Assembly (NCBI GenBank): GCA_033032175.1
Contig: CM065320.1
Location: 13,411,413-13,475,412 of the forward strand
DNA from: Saturnia japonica
Taxonomy: Eukaryota; Arthropoda; Insecta; Lepidoptera; Saturniidae
Direction: 5' to 3'
DNA: 64,000 bases
Shown here piece after piece: positions 30,701 to 40,815 of this stretch; the first letter of the stretch is position 1; each line of letters opens with the position of its first letter. The translations under genes were made by a program, and so were the position numbers. Under the pieces are notes generated by a model. The model worked only from the letters and a program-made list of their open reading frames with translations. It made no database searches and was not told the DNA's origin.

Positions 30701-33060
30701 ATATAATAACCAGATAAATAATTATCATCGTTTACTATAGATATGTACTCTTTTTCTAAATACTCTGTTATTATGGCGTGATATTCAACCTGTAACTGAG
30801 GCTGACAACAAAACTTGCGTTCGAGTGACAAGAAGCGGCGTTTAGCGATTTGATATGAATTACCTAACACAGCGGGATCGCGAGCGAAGGGTAAGCGAAC
30901 ACAATAGCGGCCTGTATCATCTCTCTTAATATTATTTGCAAATATTTCTTCACATTCGCGAGCGGCAAGATTTAAAGTTGGTTTATATGAAACTTCTTCA
31001 AGTTGCCAAAATTTCTGTAAAATTTGTTCTAACGGTGGTTCATGATCTACAACCGAACATAAAGAGAGAGAACTCTGATTGTAATCATTATTGACAGAGG
31101 CGTTACCTATTATTATGTAGCCAAATATAGTTTCAAAACCAGTTGGCGTTCCTGGCGGGCCTTTTATGTGGTTAGAAAGTAAAATTTCAGAAAATAGCGG
31201 TGCACCAATGAGAATATCAATTTCTCCAGGTTTATTAAAATCGGCATCAGCAAGCGGGACATTATTTAAGTGCGGTAAAGAAAAAGAATCGATATTTACC
31301 ACGGGCAATTTATCGGTAATGCGGTTAATAATATAAGTGTTGAGCGGTAACGAAACGTTTTTATCTAATCGGGAATATAAAACTAAAGATGTTTCTCCCT
31401 TGATAGGATTAGGTGCGGAACCTATGCCCTTAACAACGGCGCGAGTCATTTTATTAAAATTTAAATTAAGTTTATTACATAATTGCAAAGTAATAAAATT
31501 GTTTTGTGAACCCGGGTCTATAAGGGCGCGAACGGATTGCATACGACCATTCAAATCTTTAGAGTAGACTTGGACCGTGCCTAATAAACAAGTCGTATTG
31601 TTATATGAACTCGAGCGAACGTTGCACAACGAAACATGTTGTGTTAAAGCGGACTGCGGAGCGTTAGTACTAGAATAGTGAGGTGAGTCAAGACTAGGCG
31701 TCTGCGATGGTTGCGCGGAGAAGCGGGCGGGTGATATTGGAGGTGGCCGAGAAGCGAACATCGAGCCATCCAATGGTGGCGGCTGCGCGGGCGCAATTGT
31801 ACCACGCGCTGTTCGTTTACGACATAATAGCGAATGATGTTTGTAATTGCAATATCTACAATTATAAGTTGATTTACAGGCGGAACTATTATGAGAAACA
31901 CTTAAACAATTCGTACAACCATTGTGCTGTTTAATGAAGTTATATTTATCTTCGATAGATAAATTATAAAAATCTGTGCATTTGAACAAGTGATAATGAT
32001 TAGTTCGTTTACACAATGAGCATGCCTTCAAACTCGACGCGGTTAGAAATACGTGAGTAGGCCTAGCGCTAGCGGTAGCAGTGTGCTTGAGCGCGCGTTC
32101 AGTGCGGCAACGCTGTGTAGTAGTTGAAGTGGGAACGGTACGTTCTAGGATTTTTGCCTGATCACGTAAAAATGAAACTAAGTCATCGTACATAGGTAAC
32201 GATGTACTGCGATTTGACATTTCAAACGCTCTTGCAGTTTCTGTATCGATTTTATTTAAAGCTAAATAAAGAAACATAAAATCAGATAAGTTTTGAATAT
32301 TGAGCGATTTGAGACTTGACACTGCGGTACAGAATTTTTCCAAAAATAAATCTAAGTTTTTGGATGTTGCGGCATTAAATGACTTAAATTCAAACATTTG
32401 ATCCAAGTAAACGTTGGCTAAGCTGCGTTTGTCATTAAATTTATTAACAAGCGTTCTCCAAATTAGTTGATAATTTTCACCATTTGGTGTTATACCTGAA
32501 CATATTGATAGTGCCCTACCTGACAGCTTCCCTATGAGATATTGAATGCGTTCATTATCCGTAATATCTGGATTTTCATGAATCGTGCGTTTAAAAGATT
32601 CGTAAAATAAGGACCACTTTAAAGGGTCACCACTAAATCCGACTAAGTCCAATTCAGGCAAACGTATTGACCTTTTTGACGTTCCACATCTTGTTTCAGG
32701 TACAATATGTTTCTTATCAGCTATTAATTGTTGAGCTACATGTTTGCTGCGGCAATACAAATCTTCAAAAGTCGAAAAGCTTTGATAATTAACTGAGGCG
32801 GTAGGATTTAATATTAATTGCGTTTCATTAACTGTGTCAATAATTTTATTATATTCGGAGCGTAAACCATCTAAAGAGGCGATATTGTAAAGGAACATTT
32901 GTTGCGAGATTTCATCTTTGAAAGCATTTAAGGCGTGATCGTAAATAGTTTGCATACGAGCGAAAATGGCATCTCGTTTACCAATTAACTGTTTCAATTT
33001 AATCTCATTAAGATTAAATGGACTTCCAAAGTCATCATGCATGTCACCTTTTGACGACAT
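27739..33060 (-). CDS. BEL/Pao Gag-Pol polyprotein, 1773 aa, intact
   Basis: One frame from ATG at 33060 to the stop at 27739 makes capsid and all replication enzymes. Domains in order by residue: Gag region of the DUF1759 type (about 130-265, LPELDLVGFSGDPLKW); Cys-His nucleocapsid fingers (about 346-415, CSLCKRTNHYHLFKC and CNYKHHSLLC); aspartic protease with DPGSQ (Asp 515, DUF1758-type); reverse transcriptase with TADVKQMY (Asp 849) and the palm motif YTDD (925-928, where YVDD is commoner); RNase H (about 1095-1235, SDASERAYG and CFTDSMVTLHW); integrase HHCC finger (about 1405-1455, YYHRTNCHTG, CNLCFRAK) and core with Asp 1479 (SVDFAG), Asp 1545 (YSDNAKTF) and Glu 1596 (HFGGNYEIYVKAF); C-terminal DUF5641-like domain (about 1670-1770). 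All key acidic residues are present. No frameshift separates gag and pol, which is normal for this superfamily. Confidence 0.97.
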   Translation of the reverse strand: MSSKGDMHDDFGSPFNLNEIKLKQLIGKRDAIFARMQTIYDHALNAFKDEISQQMFLYNIASLDGLRSEYNKIIDTVNETQLILNPTASVNYQSFSTFEDLYCRSKHVAQQLIADKKHIVPETRCGTSKRSIRLPELDLVGFSGDPLKWSLFYESFKRTIHENPDITDNERIQYLIGKLSGRALSICSGITPNGENYQLIWRTLVNKFNDKRSLANVYLDQMFEFKSFNAATSKNLDLFLEKFCTAVSSLKSLNIQNLSDFMFLYLALNKIDTETARAFEMSNRSTSLPMYDDLVSFLRDQAKILERTVPTSTTTQRCRTERALKHTATASARPTHVFLTASSLKACSLCKRTNHYHLFKCTDFYNLSIEDKYNFIKQHNGCTNCLSVSHNSSACKSTYNCRYCNYKHHSLLCRKRTARGTIAPAQPPPLDGSMFASRPPPISPARFSAQPSQTPSLDSPHYSSTNAPQSALTQHVSLCNVRSSSYNNTTCLLGTVQVYSKDLNGRMQSVRALIDPGSQNNFITLQLCNKLNLNFNKMTRAVVKGIGSAPNPIKGETSLVLYSRLDKNVSLPLNTYIINRITDKLPVVNIDSFSLPHLNNVPLADADFNKPGEIDILIGAPLFSEILLSNHIKGPPGTPTGFETIFGYIIIGNASVNNDYNQSSLSLCSVVDHEPPLEQILQKFWQLEEVSYKPTLNLAARECEEIFANNIKRDDTGRYCVRLPFARDPAVLGNSYQIAKRRFLSLERKFCCQPQLQVEYHAIITEYLEKEYISIVNDDNYLSGYYIPHHAVTRFDKTTTKWRMVMDASSKTDSGISLNEILHTGENLQNDLFSILLEFRFYKIALTADVKQMYLQIFVQTSDRIFQKFLYRPDPTGPLNTYQFNRVCFGLRSSPFLALRVIRQLCDDERARYPLAATVVENNRYTDDICYSISSISDCLQLRCDLRDLFKAGGFELGKWSSNTPELLDSLPESYRYNSNINFDDPNHTLKVLGLQWSPVTDEFMFTVTLDNRPITKRNILSVIARQYDVLGLIAPVILYAKLILQKLCVLKLDWDVEPPLDILSLWQNYLRELPALQHLRIPRHLNVFEGSQIQLVAFSDASERAYGCVIYIRVEPSSLAPALTQLVCAKSKVAPLKTVSIARLELCAVLLMAKLVRRVADTYGKRHKINDIFCFTDSMVTLHWIHSEPYKFKTFVATRITKITSAIASEHFYHVPGVQNASDCLSRGLSPANMLSNKEWYTGPSWLRQDVCHWPITTIAPDAKLDLPEEKVISLPAVTTCEATSHPLLELSQRVSSWPVLLHTVVYILRFLKILPRSNIFTASEMNYAELYILKYLQGRYFNDIILNLKSNKRCSNAIQRLAPFLDDNGLIRVGGRLSNADLSYDQQHPILLPRTDRIVELIVTYYHRTNCHTGPVALMSILRQRYWVISCRTLTRSVVFKCNLCFRAKPKQTFPFMSHLPACRVNDVKAFVHTSVDFAGPINIIPYRKRVVRSIKLYLCIFVCMTTRAVHVELTTDLSTNTFLSAFKRFLSRRGAVSVLYSDNAKTFVGAKNAIYDMLNSEEFNASFGNELTSNRISWKFNPPRSLHFGGNYEIYVKAFKTHLYRVIGTQLLTYEELLTVLTQIETVINSHPLTLLSQDPSELTALTPSHFLMSTPLKYLPAYEVVDEKPNLLHRYALLDQIVQSFARRWKQEYLHLLQCRGKWNTPSNPVSVGTVVVIVTDNIPPLHWPLGIVIATYPGSDGVIRVASVKTATGVFKRPVVRLCPLPSQ

Positions 33061-33593
33061 GATTACTAAAAATGTTACAAGTTTTGTACTATTTCAATGT
33101 TACGAAATTCTCACTAGTGACTGCAACATACAATGCAACTGGCTCATAAAAACATGAGCGCACGGAACGATTGAGTGATGCGTGGCGTAGTTAGCGGGAA
33201 TACCTTCACAAGAGATTAAAAATAAATAAAATGTTTTGTATGAATTATTTTGCTTTTAGGAAGTGAAATATCCGAAATAATTGCACTATAGACACTTAAA
33301 TACAAATATCAAATACTTAATATGTGTATAAGTATTATGAAAGCAAGTAAAATAGGATTTTAATACTCCAATATGGGTGATGTAACAAAGATGTATGTGG
33401 GAAAATAATACTAACGTTGAACTTGCGGGGTAGTATAGGTAGTTTTTTAATACTACATGAATGCGGAAAATACTATAAATTATTAAGAAAGCGGGGAAAA
33501 TGAGGAGAAATGCGGTATAGGGCTCGAAAGCCAGAAAGAATGTGCGGTTAGAAAGATTTAGAAAGAACCATCCGGTTCGAAGGCCAAAAAAAA
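33061..33593 (-). promoter_or_regulatory. 5' leader of the BEL/Pao element
   Basis: Non-coding stretch between the 5' LTR and the Gag start. It should hold the primer-binding site and packaging signal. Near the LTR, the minus strand has TTTTTTTTGGCCTTCGAACC and, about 50 bases on, TGGCTTTCGAGCCC; neither can be matched with confidence to a tRNA 3' end. Confidence 0.6.
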
Positions 33594-34015
33594 TGTGGAC
33601 GCGTCAACTAAGCAATATAGAGGGTCGCTAATCCACGAGCGGGGAGAGTTAGGAATATGTAAGAAAGAGTTACCTTGAAACTGGATAAGTAAGAAACAGC
33701 TGCACCGCTTATTCCACGATCACCTTTATGTGGTATTCTGCAGCTTCAGCCTGGCAGCGCTTCTTCTCGGCCAATTCCTCAGATTTGCGGCTTCGATAGT
33801 AGTGGACCAGCTGGATGTCGTGCAGCGTGCACAAGCAACTCCAACAAGCGGGATTAATATAATTTAGATATATTGACTCGCGGCGGCGGTGGTCAAACAT
33901 AGACTGCGTAGTGTGCGGTGCAGCGAAAAAATAATAAAAAGAAAAAACTAATAATGAAAGTACCCCACATAAATAATTGACTTAAATGCTATTGATAAAG
34001 CATTAGGCGCTAACA
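33594..34015 (-). repeat. 5' LTR of the BEL/Pao element
   Basis: 422 bases, apparently identical to 27251-27672. It should carry the promoter for the minus-strand transcript, but no clear TATA box or initiator was singled out. The same 63-codon frame lies at 33900-33709. Confidence 0.97.
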
Positions 34016-34020
34016 TATAG
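34016..34020 (+). repeat. Target-site duplication (TATAG), right
   Basis: Copy of 27246-27250. Confidence 0.9.
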
Positions 34021-34099
34021 CCTTACTTGTACTTTTACAATTACATTACGTAAGCTGTGATAAATTGTGGGGCCATTCAAGTTCAATGTATGAACTTAC

Positions 34100-34240
34100 A
34101 ATTTCTCCTGATATGCAAATCAAAACAAATACTTTATTCAATTTAGGCCATAAAAAGGTACTTTTGAATGTCAAAATATCACCACCGGTTCGGAAAACAT
34201 CCCAAGTCATCGAGAAGTATCGGTGAGAAATTCGATCGAT
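34100..34240 (+). repeat. Dispersed 'CCGGTTCGGAAAACAT' repeat, plus copy
   Basis: TTTAGGCCATAAAAAGG, ACTTTTGAATGTCAAAAT and CCACCGGTTCGGAAAACAT followed by TCATCGAGAAG. An inverted copy is at about 37590-37700. The type is widespread in Lepidoptera. Confidence 0.6.
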
Positions 34241-34249
34241 CGATCAAAT

Positions 34250-37200
34250 ATCGTTAATCCAAAGCTACTCATTATATATTTATTTTATAGAAGTTTAATT
34301 CAACTTTTAAGACTCTCATTGTACTGTATTTGTAACAAAAGAAATTACCGAACAATTTTATTTTGCAAAAAATAATAATTTAAAAGCAAAGTTGCTTTAT
34401 AATTTCGTACTACTTTTGTTTATTTTTAAAATATCTTTCGGAGGTTTCTACTGCAATAGATCACCCTTCCATACCCCCTGTTTTTAACGTTAGCAGAAAC
34501 ATACTAAAATCTGGGCTGAACCATATAGCTAGAGCAAAACGCACGCGATCCATCCAAAATTAATCAGAATATATGACAATCTGTTGTTAAGTTTATCTTA
34601 TATTATAGTTAAAAACTTTTCGTATTTCTGATTTGATCACGCAAAGAAACTCCAAGCATTCCTTTCCTTTGCCCTTTATTTTTTCCATACTATGGATTAA
34701 AGAGGCAAAAGAATAAGAGAGAAGGTCATCGTTCAGTCATTTTTACTTCCTAATAATTAGAATGTAAATAACGTTTTTACAGCTATAATAGTTTGTAAAT
34801 CTTAGACTGAATTTAAATTACAGTATTTAGTACAGACGAATTTATGCAATACTGATAAAAATATAAGGTGGGGTACATACAAAAGTTAGCAAAATTCAGT
34901 AATATCCAAAACAACGATATGAGTCCAATGCTTTACATTATTTCCAAACAATTTTCTTTTTTTGTTAGCTTTATAATGAGAAATTCACCTAGCTTACGAT
35001 ATTGTGATAAAAATATAACCTAATTGCCTCTCTATTAAAGGGTAGTAATAAATACCTAAACTTAACTTTAACGATCCCCTAGGTAATATCAGAAATTTTT
35101 TCCAGCTATTAACGTCTCTCGTTACGAGTCACGCTTAGAGCCAGTACGTGATCTGAATCGAGTAAAGCAACCCCTTTCCATAATGCTGTGTACACACTGA
35201 TCTTATTACGAAGCGATAGAACAGATATGAGGTAAGTTAGTTTAAAGTGATTGTGTAAAAATTTTATATCATGAAGGAATATAATCATGGATATCTTTAC
35301 TAAGAAACGCTTCAATATATTCTGTTTACTATTTAAATATGATAATTTTTATTTATGACATTGTGTAGGCTGTTTTGTTATCATCTATCTCGTATTCTCA
35401 TACTAATGAATTGACAGGTGAAAATATTATATGCCTGAATTAATATAGATGACCTCACTTTATCACTTGATCAGACTGTATTACTAGATTATCTTATAAA
35501 ATATCTAAGTACAATATAGGAGAATTAATTATTTCAACGTTTATTGCTTTATCATCTAGCCGTATAACTGGACTATTAGGTAAACTTAATATGTTATGCT
35601 TCGTAGATAGCCTCCCCTTTCCTATTGAAGACTTCCTATTTATACTTGATGACACACGAAATTTATTCTAAAAAAAGTTCACTTCAAGTGTTGTCTATTT
35701 TTCAATAGTTATAACCAGTTGATTCTAGTTCTACATTTATCAATGCTATGATGAGAACAATAACTATATTTTTACTGTAGAAAAGTGAACCTAAAATAAA
35801 AAATACAAATGAAACCAATAATGTAATGGGGTTAATTGTACCTAACTCTAGCTGCATTGATAGTAAAATCGATTTATCGATTGCTATAATAGACAAACTG
35901 ATGACCTTCTTACTGCCATATATTAAAAATATTACTATACTATAAGTGACAGAGAATTCATTTTGAAATAGTTGTTAAAGAAAATGTCATAGTCTTGAAA
36001 TTAACTAACTTAAAAAGCAAAGCGTTGTTGATACTGAAATATGTTCTAATTCAAAAGGGTCGGTGCAAAATGCAAAATGGTTTTAATATTAGATTCATAT
36101 GGAACATTGATTTGTATGGTACTATATAGATTTTACTAACGATATTACACCACGATATGCGTGTTATTATACATACCTAGTGAATGGTTAAAATATGTTT
36201 TCTCTCTCTTTCTCTCATGTAAATTACTATCGGGAGAAATTCCTTAGCTACTCTTCACACTCCCCACTTCACAACTAACATCATCGTATTTGGAATAACA
36301 GGACAGACAATTACTGGATAGACTACAATAAATAGGACTGACTTCTAACCAAGAGCAGCTGCACCAGAAGCACTACAATAAGAAGAAGAAATAGCAAATG
36401 ATTTTATTTACATGAACAAATATGATGTACCTTCTTAGTAAGAAGGAAAATGATTATTGAAATTGTTTATTTTTGTTCGTCTAATTGGCTTCGTATTTCG
36501 TTTGGAAATATTATCGTCCTTTGTTATTGTTGCTTACATTAGATTCGATATTTTAAGATAAAATGGGAGTAACATTCAGAATAAAAGTTAAATAAATCTC
36601 TGAGTTTATTCAAATACATGTTTTGTACACAATTAAGCTTTAGTTATTAAATGTTTTATATATACTTGATGGCAAAAATATCGCTAGCGCTTTCTTGCGT
36701 AAACTCTTTGCATCCAGTTTTTCGGTGTGATTTTTAACAAAGTTTTCTTCTTCGATAGTTTCTTTTATAAGAATCAGAAATAGGCATGGGGCAAATTAAG
36801 CAAAATATTTGCAATGAATTAGGTCAATAATATGCTTTATAAAATTTACAAAAAAATATAAAGGTAATATTCTTTGATTTGTAAAAGCAGTTTAAAATCT
36901 AATAATCGGTGTTTGATTTAATTAGAATTAAGGTACACAGGTAAACAGTTACCTATTTAGTTGCTTAGTTAGTCGAAATTCTAATTTATTGGAGGTTGTA
37001 CAACATACTTCTAGATATTTTTAAATTGTATTTTTCTATATTATATAACGTGGGATCATCAATATGTTTTCAATAGAAATAATTTCGGACAAAATTAGTT
37101 GATAATAAAAAGTCATAAAATCTTTAAATTTTCTTATGAACGAGACTTAAGTGTAAACTTTACAGGTCCTATTCAATTTGACCTTGAGGCCGTTAACAAC

Positions 37201-37580
37201 AATTTGCGTAACGGTTTCTGAATAAAACTAACCGTTTTCAATTCCCATTTACACGTACATTTTCACTTACAATTGACATAACATTTACTTTAAACCTCCC
37301 CTTTAAGTAATTTCATTAGTTATGCTATTTAAATGCTTCAATTAGGATTTGAATTCTACTAAAGTATAACTTAGCTCACTGAAGCATCATAATGCAAAGT
37401 ATAGTGTCATTTGAAGCTTAATCTGTGTTTTGAATTACTTTTAAAATGTTATTTATTATATAAATCATAGATCATTAAGTGAAACATGATGATATCTAGA
37501 AAGCTTTCCCCCTCCTAGGCAATAAATTATTAATATGAATATTAAGTATAAATATTATTTGTACAGATGGAAAAAAAATA
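34250..37580. other. AT-rich intergenic DNA, no gene seen
   Basis: Over 3 kb between the BEL/Pao element and the next LINE. The few frames are short, AT-driven and lack domains. Short CT-rich runs occur near 36200-36215. Confidence 0.55.
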
Positions 37581-37589
37581 AACCCTATC

Positions 37590-37700
37590 GAGTTTCATGC
37601 CGGTTCTTCTCGATGACTGGAATGTTTTCCGAACCGGTAGTAAGTGCCTTCTTGGGGCTTAAATTTAATAAAGTCTTTTAAATTTATTTTGATTAAAACT
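37590..37700 (-). repeat. Dispersed 'CCGGTTCGGAAAACAT' repeat, minus copy
   Basis: The reverse complement gives TACCGGTTCGGAAAACATTC, CAGTCATCGAGAAGAACCGG and CATGAAACTCG, matching and extending the 34.1-kb copy. Confidence 0.65.
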
Positions 37701-37970
37701 AATATACCTACTTTTATTTATTTTATATATTTAGCATGCCAACAGAGCAATTACAAAAAAGGAAAAATTTATGTTATCATTTCCACATAATAAAAACAAT
37801 GCAATCGCTCAGATAATATAGGCCATGCCTGACATTTAAACACATAAATAATAAGGATAACTACTATTTTATGAAACATTACACATTAAAATTAATATTA
37901 AATTATATTTTAATTATTAAACAAGGAGTGCTTGTATGAACTGATTGACTGAGAAAAGATATCTATTGAG

Positions 37971-40749
37971 TTATTCATCGTGCTTGATCTCTCGTTGTAT
38001 ATATAACCTTGCCATACGCACAAAAGGGCTATTAAAAGCGGTATTCAGTGTTGTAGTCGGAATGTAAAATATATATGGGTTGCGCACCGCACGGGTATAC
38101 GATCTAAAATACAAGTAATTAATAAGGAACGCATCTATTGAACCATTTACAATTTTGTAAAGGATGAGTAAGTCAGCTATATTTCGCCTCTCTTTTAGGC
38201 TTACCATGTTAAAATATTTTAGTCTATTAACATAATTAGGGATAGATTTACGAATACCATTTCTTATGCTCAGGCATCTAACAAGACGAGCTTGGACAGA
38301 TTCTATAAGCTCTACGTAGGTGGTATAGTGAGGTGACCATATGGCAGAACAATATTCAAGAATACTTCTAACTAAGGTGTTATAGAGCAAGATAACACTC
38401 TCGTTATTGCGAAATGGTCGTGAAGTACGCATAACAAATCCAAGCACCTTTTGGGCTCTGGGTACAATATTAAGTATATGTGGTCGAAAAGAAAAAGAAG
38501 AGTCAAACATGACACCCAAATCACGAACAACGGATACTCTCTCTAAGCTTATACCTCCAAGCTGATAGGTAAAATAAATATAATTTATTTTATTGGTAAA
38601 AGTTATGTATTGACACTTTCTCACATTAAGAGCCATTTTGTTGATGATACACCATAACTCGAGGGTGTTAAGGTCACTCTGTAACTTAATACAGTCACTT
38701 AGGTTTATTACCCGAATATATATTTTTATATCATCCGCATAGGCTAGGCAATCACAATTTAGGGAATCTAAGAGGTCGTTTATAAAAATTAAAAACAATA
38801 ATGGTCCCAGTTTTGATCCTTGGGGGACACCAGATGAAGGTATGAAAGGTGAAGATTCGTAGCCTGCCAATGCAACTAGCTGAGAACGATTACATAAATA
38901 GCTCTCAAACCACCTTAACAGATTGCCATGAATGCCAGCGTGATTAAGTTTGGCTATGAGTAAATAGTGATCAACGCGATCAAACGCTTAGGCAAAATCT
39001 GTATAAATAGCATCTACTTGGCCTCGGCCTTCCAAATATTGGTTATAAAATTAGCATATATAAGTAAATTTGATGTTGTAGAACGATTAGACATGAAACC
39101 ATGCTGGCGCAAGCTCATCATGGGGTTTACTTGACAATACACAACTTTGTATATAACACCCTCAAATATTTTTGCAAATTGTGAGATAATACATATTGGT
39201 CTGTAATTTGATACGACATTCCTATTACCTGACTTGTAAATAGGGACTACATATGAGATTTTCCATAAATCGGGAAATATTCCTTCTTTGAGTGACTGAT
39301 TAAAGATCATATGCAGAGGCTTAATAAGCGCTTTTGAGCAAAGCCGTATAAATATTGGTGGAGTTCCATCAGGACCAGCCCCTTTATTGACGTCCAAACT
39401 TTCTAAACTGGTTTTGATATCTTTTTCACTTATATTTATTTCTGGGACGGAATAATTCGGTGAAGTATAAGACAGGGTAGCTGCATCTGAAGCTTGTTAT
39501 CAGTATAAACTGAGGAGAAATATATAGCAAATAAGTCTGCAACCTGGTCACCATCAGCAATCGACCATCATACGAGACCTGGGCGGGAATACCATTGTAT
39601 GTTTTTTTTATGTAATGTATCGCCAAAAAGTTTTGATATTTGTTTTGAGTTCCTGTTCTATCTTAGCTATATACGACTTGAAACAAATTTCCATAATTTT
39701 CTTTTAATCTAATACGTAAGGTATTAAAAGTATCATAATCACGAGGATTATTATATTTTTTGTATCTTATTCGATATTTGTGTTTTTCTTTAATTAGCTT
39801 TATCAATGACGAAGAAAACCATATAGGATAGTTATTTTTCTTTTGTCTTTTTTTGGGAGTGTATTTATCAATAATTGACCACAAAACGTTATAAAAGCTG
39901 TGCACAAATTCATTACAATTAACTTTACTAAATTCTTCCCAATCAATTAAAGAGAGTTCCGCTACACATGAGATATAGTCAGCCCTGTAAAAATTATGTT
40001 TCAATGAAGCAGTGTTACGAGCCAATTTACTGCTTTTAGCTTGTTTCAGCAACACGTGTAACTCTAAGGATGGGTGGTAGGTATCAATTTTACTAAGTGG
40101 AACAGCTATAGTGACACAAACATTGGTATGATCATCCACCAAAATAAGGTCTAAAATATTATTTCTTTCGTTACATACATTATTCACTTGTAAAAAGCCA
40201 GTAATATGTAAGAAATCCCTTAAAGCTAATGATTTTGGTTCGAAGATACCAGAAAACGGATCTTCAGGACAACTCCAATTAATATGAGGAAAATTAAAAT
40301 CGCCAATAATCACTGTTTTATTATCTAAATTACCTAAAGAAGTTTCTTCTAACTTTGTAAGGAACTCTTTGAACGTATCGCAAGGTATGTAGGATGGTAG
40401 ATAAACCAGACACACATTCAAGCAAACACTCCCGACTCTTACGCGTATCCACATGTCTTCACCAGAGGTTTGCCAATCAACCTTATTAATAAATGTGAAA
40501 TCTTTTTTAACGCCTATTAGTATTCCGCCTCGATGAGCCTTAGAGTACCGTTCTTTAAAATCAGCACAGCGATCTCTACGGACGACCGTGTAACTTTGAA
40601 TAAAATACTCCGAAGACGTAAACGATTCATCCAACCAAGTTTCTACAAGGCATATTAAGTCATAGTCTGAATTTAAAATTGACATATATTTCAGACGATT
40701 TCGTTTTCATACCTCTCACATTTTGATAAAAAATTGATAGGTTAGCCAT
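37971..40749 (-). pseudogene. LINE ORF2: endonuclease and reverse transcriptase, broken
   Basis: It starts MANLSIFYQNVRGMK at 40749 and shifts frame near 40690. The APE-type endonuclease (40685-39663) has LICLVETWLDE, HRGGILIGVKK, IIGDFNFPHINW and DTYHPSLELHV, the last in place of the usual SDHHP, so a catalytic step is probably altered. After a degraded linker, the RT follows: KGAGPDGTPPIFI, SNYRPICIISQFAKIFE, then YTDFA, a stop, and AFDRVDHYLLI (motif A). GVPQGSKLGPLLFLIFINDL and YADDIKIY (motif C, catalytic Asp pair) are intact in the last frame (38870-37971). A thumb and C-terminal region ends REIKHDE. Stops lie near 39010 and 38990, with frameshifts near 40690 and 39640. Confidence 0.88.
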
Positions 40750-40815
40750 TTTTATATTAAATAAAATTAAAGTGGCAATCAGTAGGTATATGAAAATACA
40801 ATAATAACAAATAAA

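Larger units (their letters stand above)
27251..34015 (-). mobile_element. Complete BEL/Pao LTR retrotransposon (6765 bp)
   Basis: It lies on the minus strand with 5' LTR at 33594-34015, leader of about 530 bases, one Gag-Pol frame (33060-27739), a 3' UTR of 66 bases and 3' LTR at 27251-27672. LTR ends are TG...CA read in either direction, and a TATAG duplication flanks it. A purine-rich stretch on the minus strand (AAGCCGGGGGCAA) abuts the 3' LTR and is the candidate polypurine tract. No env-like frame exists. LTRs look base-for-base identical and the coding frame is intact, so the insertion is recent and could be autonomous. The primer-binding site could not be assigned to a tRNA: after the 5' LTR come eight T then GGCCTTCGAACCGG. 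Confidence 0.97.

Noticed and set aside
33560..33593. Standard primer-binding site TGGCCTTCGAACCGG
   Set aside because: The T-loop-like part is too close to TGG for a mature tRNA 3' end; not called as a site.
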